Assembly (NCBI GenBank): GCA_900551055.1
Contig: URUK01000032.1
Span: 1 to 28,949, forward strand
Length of the DNA: 28,949 nt
Direction of reading: 5' to 3'
Origin: an uncultured Prevotella sp.
GTDB taxonomy: Bacteria > Bacteroidota > Bacteroidia > Bacteroidales > Bacteroidaceae
The translations under genes and the position numbers were made by a program. Numbering within the stretch: the stretch's first letter is position 1; every line of letters begins with the position of its first letter. The notes beneath the pieces were generated by a model. It searched no databases. It was not told where the DNA came from and saw only the letters and a program-made list of their open reading frames with translations. Below, in pieces: positions 6,673 to 12,532 of this stretch.

Positions 6673-7656
6673 ATGAAACCAAATGCGGAATTGATAGCGA
6701 TAGGTGATAATCTTTCAAAGATTGAGGCATTTATCAATGATGTGATTATAATTCCGAGAAAATCATTGCACTATTGGTCAGGTATAACCAATCAAACTCC
6801 TGCCGCAAAGATAGGCTATGTAGGGCAACATTTGGCATCGCTCATTACCGGTATGCCTGGCACAAGGAGTGGAGCGAGGGGCGACGACCTTGTGGACGGG
6901 ACGGAAGTAAAGTCATGCAACAAGATAGACCAAGCTGACAAGTGTAAGGATTGTGGCAGTAGGGTGATGCGTGTGGATGCTGTATGCCCTGCATGTGGCA
7001 GTGTAAATATAGACAGAAAGGATGATAGCAAGTGGCTGTTTTCAATTAGGGATGAGTTTGAACTTGAACAATACCATAATCTTGACCGGGTGTTTCTACT
7101 GCTAATGGACTATCCCGGCTTTGACAACGGAGACTTTTCAGACATACGGATTTCGGCTTTTGAGATATATCCGAAAGAAGAACGTATGAAGGTCTTTAAT
7201 GAATTGATAGACAACCATTATTGGAACATTTACCGGCCGAAGGCTGACAACGGAGGAAAGACAAACCCGATGAACCTGCATCCGTGGATGTTTCAGTTCT
7301 ATAAGTGCAATCCTGTCATGACGTTCCAATGCCTGATAAGGGACATTGACGGTAATCCTTCCATAGAAATTGGTGAATTTGTTGCTCCTGAAGCAGAGCG
7401 GGGAGAGGAATTTTCGTCCATACCTATGCCGTCGTCGCTATTGAAGGACGAAGAATGGGAAGCCATGTTGTCTGCTGCCAATTATGAAGATGATGTGCGC
7501 CCGTTGCTTAAAAGAGACGTGCCGCGTGATGAATTTGACTGGATGAGTGCACGAATGAAATCGGGGTTGTTGCCTTTCCTTGATGAAAAGTTGCGCGGTT
7601 TTGTTCCATTAAGGCCGATAGTTTCCACACGGCAAAAGAATCATTACCGTAGATGA
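6673..7656 (+). CDS. Type II restriction endonuclease, MamI-like
   Basis: The 327-residue protein resembles the MamI restriction endonuclease family (RE_MamI; MamI cleaves GATNNNNATC) by my recollection of its conserved core. The likely PD-(D/E)xK nuclease site is GARGDDLVDGTEVKS, with Asp71/72, Glu78 and Lys80. A four-cysteine zinc ribbon follows immediately (CKDC at 91-94 and CPAC at 105-108), then the conserved segment DDSKWLFSIRDE. The C-terminal half has no recognisable motif. It is co-oriented and nearly contiguous with the controller gene, and its stop is 12 bp from the stop of the convergent methyltransferase. Base composition is visibly AT-richer than in flanking genes, consistent with horizontal acquisition. 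Nuclease identity is well supported by context; the recognition site is an inference. Confidence 0.82.
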   Translation: MKPNAELIAIGDNLSKIEAFINDVIIIPRKSLHYWSGITNQTPAAKIGYVGQHLASLITGMPGTRSGARGDDLVDGTEVKSCNKIDQADKCKDCGSRVMRVDAVCPACGSVNIDRKDDSKWLFSIRDEFELEQYHNLDRVFLLLMDYPGFDNGDFSDIRISAFEIYPKEERMKVFNELIDNHYWNIYRPKADNGGKTNPMNLHPWMFQFYKCNPVMTFQCLIRDIDGNPSIEIGEFVAPEAERGEEFSSIPMPSSLLKDEEWEAMLSAANYEDDVRPLLKRDVPRDEFDWMSARMKSGLLPFLDEKLRGFVPLRPIVSTRQKNHYRR

Positions 7657-7668
7657 TGTTACCTGTAG

Positions 7669-8577
7669 TCAAAGCGCAAGCCTGTTGTCAAAGAACGCGG
7701 TCTGCTCTTTTATTCTTTCAAGTGCCGTTTGATGGTATTCATTGTTTATTTCCATGGCGATATATTTGCGCCCGGTGGAAATACATGACAGTTGCGTAGA
7801 GCCGCATCCTGAGAACGGGTCGAGCACTATGTCGCCTTCGTTGCTGCTGGCAAGTATGAGGCGTGTTATCAGTTTTAGAGGCTTCTGTGTGGGATGATAG
7901 CGCTTTTCCTTGTAGAAATCTATGTCACGCCATACATCGGTTACTCCCATTTGGGGGTTGAAGGTCTGTGCAACTTCGTTATAGGGGCAGTCAAACTGCA
8001 GTAGCTCTGAGAGCTTGTTCCATAGCTCTTCTGTAGGAAATTGCTCGCATACGTTGTTCCCCGTGTATATGCTCCACATTCCGCCTCCGTTCGATTTCAC
8101 GCCAAGATAGTCGTTGATTTGCTTTGCTGTGAGGCCGAGTGCTTTCTGACGTTGTTTCAGGAAATCCTTTACGAATTTCTTGTTGTCCTTTATCATGAAC
8201 AGTATGCTTTCCGTGGTGTTCGGAAAAATCTTGTATTTCCGGGTAGCCCTGCCGCTCACCGCCCTCATGCCTTTGTCTATTATGATTTGCTGTCGCAGTT
8301 CAAGGCCGAGGCCGTTGAGATAAGGTACAATCAAGGCCAGCGTCCTGAAATAACCGAAGCAGTAGAAAGTTCCGCCGAAGCGGAGAACTCTTGCAGCTTC
8401 TTTAATCCATGATACAGACCATTCCACGTATTCTTTTTCCGTCTTCCATATATAGTCCCACTTCTGGCCTACAACTTTCCAGTATGGTGGGTCGGCTATT
8501 ATGAGGTCAATACTGTTGTCGGGTATCGCCCTCATTTCTTTGATGCAGTCTCCCAATATGCAAACGTTGGTTTTCAT
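7669..8577 (-). CDS. Beta-class DNA methyltransferase (adenine-N6 or cytosine-N4) of the restriction-modification system
   Basis: The protein (302 residues from 8577) has the catalytic motif IV DPPYW near its N-terminus (29-33) and the S-adenosylmethionine-binding motif DPFSGCGST near its C-terminus (253-261). That order defines the beta class. DPPY is more usual for N6-adenine methylation, which would suit a GATNNNNATC-type site. The segment between about 100 and 220 is the probable target-recognition region. In-frame ATGs at 8595 and 8613 exist; 8577 is chosen because MKTNVCILGDC begins the conserved fold. It converges tail-to-tail on the restriction gene, so it has its own promoter at the palindrome 8656-8675. 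Confidence 0.87.
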   Translation of the reverse strand: MKTNVCILGDCIKEMRAIPDNSIDLIIADPPYWKVVGQKWDYIWKTEKEYVEWSVSWIKEAARVLRFGGTFYCFGYFRTLALIVPYLNGLGLELRQQIIIDKGMRAVSGRATRKYKIFPNTTESILFMIKDNKKFVKDFLKQRQKALGLTAKQINDYLGVKSNGGGMWSIYTGNNVCEQFPTEELWNKLSELLQFDCPYNEVAQTFNPQMGVTDVWRDIDFYKEKRYHPTQKPLKLITRLILASSNEGDIVLDPFSGCGSTQLSCISTGRKYIAMEINNEYHQTALERIKEQTAFFDNRLAL

Positions 8578-8655
8578 CTGACGGTTATGATACATGGTGT
8601 AAAGATTGCGCAAACGAGAGTAAAGGAGGCTTATTCCCGATATCCCGGATGTAGC

Positions 8656-8675
8656 TTATCTTTGTGCAAAGATAA
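8656..8675. promoter_or_regulatory. 20-bp palindrome containing divergent -7 boxes (methyltransferase promoter)
   Basis: TTATCTTTG-TG-CAAAGATAA is a perfect inverted repeat. Its right half is the minus-strand -7 box TATCTTTG (8667-8674), about 90 nt upstream of the methyltransferase start. Its left half (8657-8664) is the same box on the plus strand. TATCT..AGATA also forms the core of the candidate controller operator at 6403-6416, so the controller protein might regulate this promoter as well. Confidence 0.5.
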
Positions 8676-8981
8676 TATTTTTCGTTGAAACGCGTGGAAT
8701 TGGCGTTTATGAAAATGTCATTTTTATGGTATATGCAGACATTTATGGAGATACAGTTTGAAGCGTTTGTATGTATTTGATTTCCAATGTGTTGGCAAAA
8801 GGCCGTCTTTTAGCTCGCAAAAGGTGGCCTTTTGGAGTGTAAAAGATGGCTTTTTGTATTACAGTTTGCGGTCTTTTGCCGACCGGATGCAGTTATAATG
8901 GAAAACAGCCGGTGTTTTGTTGGCAATTGATACCTGTATTTTTTAGTGGTAATGTTGTGGCTGTTGTCGTTTGTCTGCTGC
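8676..8981. repeat. Intergenic region with family B repeats
   Basis: No gene is recognisable between the methyltransferase promoter and the pseudouridine synthase stop codon. About 8786-8870 holds family B units (AAAAGGCCGTCTTTTAG, AAAAGGTGGCCTTTTGG), introduced by CCAATGTGTTGGCAAAAG, a boundary sequence resembling that at 15670-15682. The rest is AT-rich and unremarkable. Confidence 0.55.
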
Positions 8982-10628
8982 TTAAAACTCCGCCTTCCGT
9001 TCGAATTTCATCTCCTTTCCAGTCACCGGATGCGTGAACTCTATCGCCTCGGCGTGCAGGCAGAGGCGGCCTCCGCCGTGGCCGTAGAGGCGGTCGCCGC
9101 GTATGGGCGTGCCCAGTCCGGCCTTGTGTGCGCAGTGCAGGCGCAGCTGGTGGGTGCGTCCCGTGTGCGGAAAGAGGGTTATGCGCGTTGCGCCTTCTTC
9201 GTGGTCGATGACAATGTATTCGGTGACGGCCTCCTTGCCGTTCACGAAGTCCACCTTCTGATATGGCCGGTCAAGCGGGTCGGGACGCATTGGGAGGGAT
9301 ATTTCGCCGTGAATGGGGCAGTCGGGCACGCCGTCTAAGAGGGCGGTGTACCGCTTGAACACCTCCCGGCGGAGGAACTGCGCCTGTAGTTTCTTGTACG
9401 TTTCCGTGTCGAAAGCCACGATGATAAGCCCCGACGTGTCCATGTCCAATCGGTGGACTGGCGTGAGCTGCGGCTTGTCGGAATGCCGCCTGCGCATGTC
9501 TTCGAGCACGGACGTGCCGCCGTTGCGCCCCGGCACGGTCTTCATCCCAGCCGGTTTGTTGACAACTGCAAGCCACTCGTCCTCGTAAACCACTTCAAGC
9601 GGCTGCGTCACGGCGGCCTCATAGCTGCCCTTTTCCACCTTCAGACCCTTCAGCATGTGGCCGAGTATCGGCAGGCACTTGCCCCGGCACGCCGGATAGA
9701 AGTGCAGGTGGTGGCGCACTTCGCCCTTTGGCGACCCGCCCCACCAGAACTCCGCCATGCACACGGGGCGCAGGCCGTTGAGGTAAGCGTGCTGAAGCAG
9801 CTTGGGGGCGCAGCAGTCTCCGGCGCCAGCCGGCGGCACGCGCTGCGGCGTTTCGGCGAAGATGGCGCAGAGGTCTTTGCGCTCTCCGAGTGCGTTGAGC
9901 ATGGAGTACTGCGAGAAAAGCCAGCGTTGCAGCGCGTCGGACATCTGCCTGCGCCGTTTCTTCAGTGCTTCTATTTCGCCCTCGAAAGCCTTTACCTCGG
10001 CCTCCACGGGGGCGGCTTCGTCGGCACATCGCCTTTTCAGACGTTTGTATTCGGCGTTCATAAACTGGCTTTCGCGTATCATCGCCGCCTCATCTTCAGG
10101 CGTAAGACAATCATGTTTGGGCGTGATGTGATGCTTGTAACACCATCTTTTGGCCTCTCGTTGTAGTCTTGCCAATGCCATCTTGTTCCTGTAATCACCA
10201 AGCGTTTTGTGGTGTTTCTCGTACAACCTGTGTCTTTCTTGTTTGGCGGCAATGTATTCTTCGGAGTGCTCAAGACTGTCAATCCGCCTGTTTATGGCTG
10301 TTATCTCGGCCTCACGGGGCTTGAAATAGCCGTCGGGTTGTGTCGCGTCGAACACCGGAGGGACGAAAAACGTCCAGTCGTTGCTGCCGCAAAGCAAGCC
10401 TGAAAAGGCCGCGAGATAGCCCAACTGTCCGCCGTCAGTCTCGACAACGAGCACCCCGAACATCTTGCCGCGGCTGGCATCGGCGAGCAGGCGGCCGTCA
10501 TGTGCAATGTATTCCTGCACCTCCTTGGCGGCAAGCAGGCACAAGGGATGCGGCTCGTAGCAGAAAGGGTCGGTGAATTTTGCCGGCTTCTTTATGTCGG
10601 TTTCAAGCGGATGGAAATGCGGAGGCAT
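8982..10628 (-). CDS. Long RluA-family RNA pseudouridine synthase
   Basis: The C-terminal part of this 548-residue protein (about 340-548) is an RluA-type catalytic domain that isomerises uridine to pseudouridine in rRNA or tRNA. The signature HRLDMDTSG (392-400) supplies the catalytic Asp395, and PHTGRTHQLRLH follows near the C-terminus. The N-terminal region is long: a conserved domain (about 20-90), a charged helical stretch likely to form a coiled coil (about 103-240), and a cysteine/histidine-rich segment (about 266-318, with GDCCAPK, CMAEFWWG, CRGKC). Such extended versions occur in Bacteroidetes and proteobacteria in place of the short S4-domain type. The RNA target is not predictable. 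It lies downstream of enolase but is separated from it by a terminator-like hairpin. Confidence 0.88.
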   Translation of the reverse strand: MPPHFHPLETDIKKPAKFTDPFCYEPHPLCLLAAKEVQEYIAHDGRLLADASRGKMFGVLVVETDGGQLGYLAAFSGLLCGSNDWTFFVPPVFDATQPDGYFKPREAEITAINRRIDSLEHSEEYIAAKQERHRLYEKHHKTLGDYRNKMALARLQREAKRWCYKHHITPKHDCLTPEDEAAMIRESQFMNAEYKRLKRRCADEAAPVEAEVKAFEGEIEALKKRRRQMSDALQRWLFSQYSMLNALGERKDLCAIFAETPQRVPPAGAGDCCAPKLLQHAYLNGLRPVCMAEFWWGGSPKGEVRHHLHFYPACRGKCLPILGHMLKGLKVEKGSYEAAVTQPLEVVYEDEWLAVVNKPAGMKTVPGRNGGTSVLEDMRRRHSDKPQLTPVHRLDMDTSGLIIVAFDTETYKKLQAQFLRREVFKRYTALLDGVPDCPIHGEISLPMRPDPLDRPYQKVDFVNGKEAVTEYIVIDHEEGATRITLFPHTGRTHQLRLHCAHKAGLGTPIRGDRLYGHGGGRLCLHAEAIEFTHPVTGKEMKFERKAEF

Positions 10629-10683
10629 TGTTTTACCTTTTTACTTTTTTACCTTTATACCTTTACCCGTCGGCTTTATGAAC

Positions 10684-10710
10684 GAAAGAAAGGCCGTGCG
10701 TGGCACGACC
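10684..10710 (-). terminator. Rho-independent terminator of enolase
   Basis: On the minus strand, GGTCGTGC-CAC-GCACGGCC forms an 8-bp stem with a 3-nt loop (plus-strand 10692-10710), followed by TTTCTTTC. It lies about 28 nt past the enolase stop codon. Confidence 0.75.
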
Positions 10711-10737
10711 TCTCCTTGCGTTTTATTTGTTGAAAGA

Positions 10738-12045
10738 TTATTTCAGCTTGGTGTAACCGTAACGTGCAGCCTCGCCAAGCTCCTCCTCTATGCGGATAAG
10801 CTGGTTGTACTTGGCCATACGGTCGGTGCGGCTCATTGAGCCGGTCTTGATCTGTCCCGAGTTGGTAGCTACCGCGATGTCGGCGATTGTAGTGTCCTCG
10901 GTCTCGCCTGAACGGTGAGATGTGACGGTGGTGTAGCCGTGGCGGTGAGCCATCTCGATAGCGTCGAGAGTCTCGGTGAGCGAGCCAATCTGGTTAACCT
11001 TGATGAGGATAGAGTTGCCTGCGCCCATCTTGATGCCCTTCTCGAGGAACTTCACGTTGGTAACGAACAGGTCGTCGCCTACCAGCTGGCAACGGTCGCC
11101 GATGGCAGCGGTCAGCTTAACCCAGTTCTCCCAGTCGTTCTCGTCGAGTCCGTCCTCAATTGAGTCGATAGGATATTTGGTGATAAGCTCTTCGAGGTAC
11201 TTGATTTGCTCCTCTGCGCTGAGCTTCTTGCCGTTGGGGTCTTTCTTCTTTCCGTCCTTGAGCTGGCGGTAGTCATAGAACCACTGGCCGTTCTCGCATA
11301 CTGCGAACTCGCTTGCCGCGCAGTCCATAGCTATCTTGACGTCCTTGCCCGGCTCGTAACCTGCGTCCTTGATTGCCTGGCAGATGCTTTCAAGAGCATC
11401 CTCGATGCCGTCCAATGCGGGAGCGAAACCGCCCTCGTCGCCTACCGCAGTAGAGAGTCCGCGCTTCTTAAGCAGCTTGGCAAGAGCGTGGAACACCTCT
11501 GCGCCCATGCGTATAGCTTCCTTCTCGTTGGGAGCGCCTACGGGACGAATCATGAACTCCTGGAACGCGATAGGCGCGTCAGAGTGAGCGCCGCCGTTGA
11601 TGATGTTCATCATAGGAACGGGCAGAGTGTAAGCGTTGCAGCCGCCGATGTAGCGGTACAGAGGCATGTTCAGGGCCTTGGCGGCAGCCTGTGCTGTAGC
11701 CAGAGACACACCGAGGATGGCGTTTGCGCCGAGCTTGCTCTTGGTGGGAGTTCCGTCAAGGGCGAGCATCTTATGGTCGATACCGCGCTGGTTGAACACG
11801 CAGTCACCCTGCAATGCCGGCGCGATGATGTTGTTGACGTTCTCAACAGCCTTCAGCACACCCTTGCCGCCGTAGCGGTTCTTGTCGCCGTCGCGGAGCT
11901 CGAGGGCTTCGTTCTCGCCGGTAGACGCTCCTGACGGAACGGCTGCGCGGCCCATAACGCCGTTTTCAAGGGTTACTTCAACTTCGACTGTAGGATTGCC
12001 TCTTGAGTCGAGGATTTCTCTTGCATGAACTTTCTGAATCTTCAT
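10738..12045 (-). CDS. eno: Enolase (phosphopyruvate hydratase)
   Basis: Enolase catalyses 2-phosphoglycerate to phosphoenolpyruvate plus water in glycolysis and in reverse in gluconeogenesis. The 435-residue protein is full length and very well conserved: AREILDSRGNPTVEVEV at the N-terminus, GAHSD, GDEGGFAP, the metal-binding SIEDGLDENDW and GDDLFVTN segments, and SHRSGETEDTTIADIAV with the C-terminal catalytic region. The start at 12045 gives the canonical MKIQKVHAREI beginning. A promoter box at 12098-12105 and a terminator at 10684-10710 indicate a single-gene transcript. Confidence 0.99.
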   Translation of the reverse strand: MKIQKVHAREILDSRGNPTVEVEVTLENGVMGRAAVPSGASTGENEALELRDGDKNRYGGKGVLKAVENVNNIIAPALQGDCVFNQRGIDHKMLALDGTPTKSKLGANAILGVSLATAQAAAKALNMPLYRYIGGCNAYTLPVPMMNIINGGAHSDAPIAFQEFMIRPVGAPNEKEAIRMGAEVFHALAKLLKKRGLSTAVGDEGGFAPALDGIEDALESICQAIKDAGYEPGKDVKIAMDCAASEFAVCENGQWFYDYRQLKDGKKKDPNGKKLSAEEQIKYLEELITKYPIDSIEDGLDENDWENWVKLTAAIGDRCQLVGDDLFVTNVKFLEKGIKMGAGNSILIKVNQIGSLTETLDAIEMAHRHGYTTVTSHRSGETEDTTIADIAVATNSGQIKTGSMSRTDRMAKYNQLIRIEEELGEAARYGYTKLK

Positions 12046-12097
12046 AACTACATTAAGTTTTATAAAGTTGTAATTCGTGTCCTTTCTTTTTCGGCTG

Positions 12098-12105
12098 CAA
12101 AGGTA
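12098..12105 (-). promoter_or_regulatory. -7 promoter box for enolase
   Basis: CAAAGGTA reads TACCTTTG on the minus strand, 52 nt upstream of the enolase start codon. This is a near-ideal Bacteroidetes -7 element and fits strong housekeeping expression. Confidence 0.65.
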
Positions 12106-12191
12106 CTGTAAAATCGGGAATAAAGGAAACGTTGCGGCGGCTTATTTCGGGCGATTTAATCTTTATTAATATAAATAAGGTGTAATGTTTT

Positions 12192-12295
12192 AATTGAGAA
12201 TGGAGAATGGTGAATGGAGAATTGTGATTACCTTTGCCAACAAACAGCCTCAAAGGTAATCACAATTCTCCATTCACCATTCTCAACTCTCAATT
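12192..12295. repeat. 104-bp hairpin element, family A copy 3
   Basis: Arms 12192-12231 and 12256-12295 (40 nt, two mismatches) enclose a 24-nt loop. Pairing extends five further bases into the loop (CTTTG/CAAAG). The apex carries TACCTTTG (12229-12236, plus) and CAAAGGTA (12251-12258, minus), both fitting the local -7 promoter consensus. It sits between the divergent enolase and rhamnogalacturonan lyase genes. Confidence 0.85.
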
Positions 12296-12299
12296 CAAA

Positions 12300-12415
12300 C
12301 CACGGCCAATTGCATTGCAAAAGGTGGCCTTTTACCTTGCAAAAGGCCACCTTTTGCAGTCTAAAACATGGCCTTTTGCAACATGCTGGCAGTCAATGCG
12401 TTACGCCGCAGGCGG
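12300..12415. repeat. Family B repeat island with boundary sequence
   Basis: AAAAGGTGGCCTTTTACC and related units run to about 12380. They end in a stretch (12376-12412) whose reverse complement, GTAACGCATTGACTGCCA followed by GCATGTTGCAAAAG, nearly matches 15653-15682. This suggests that family B islands have a defined outer boundary rather than being loose repeats. Confidence 0.65.
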
Positions 12416-12469
12416 CTTCGCGGTTTGTTATTTTTCCTTAAAAGGTTTTTAAGACGCGCAAAAGATTGT

Positions 12470-12477
12470 TACCTTTG
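12470..12477 (+). promoter_or_regulatory. -7 promoter box for the rhamnogalacturonan lyase
   Basis: TACCTTTG lies 55 nt upstream of the ATG at 12533. The leader between them is AT-rich, as usual for Bacteroidetes genes translated without a Shine-Dalgarno site. Confidence 0.65.
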
Positions 12478-12532
12478 TACGCTTTATAAACTTAATCTAC
12501 TAAAATTAATTGTTAAACTTTACATGCAAATT

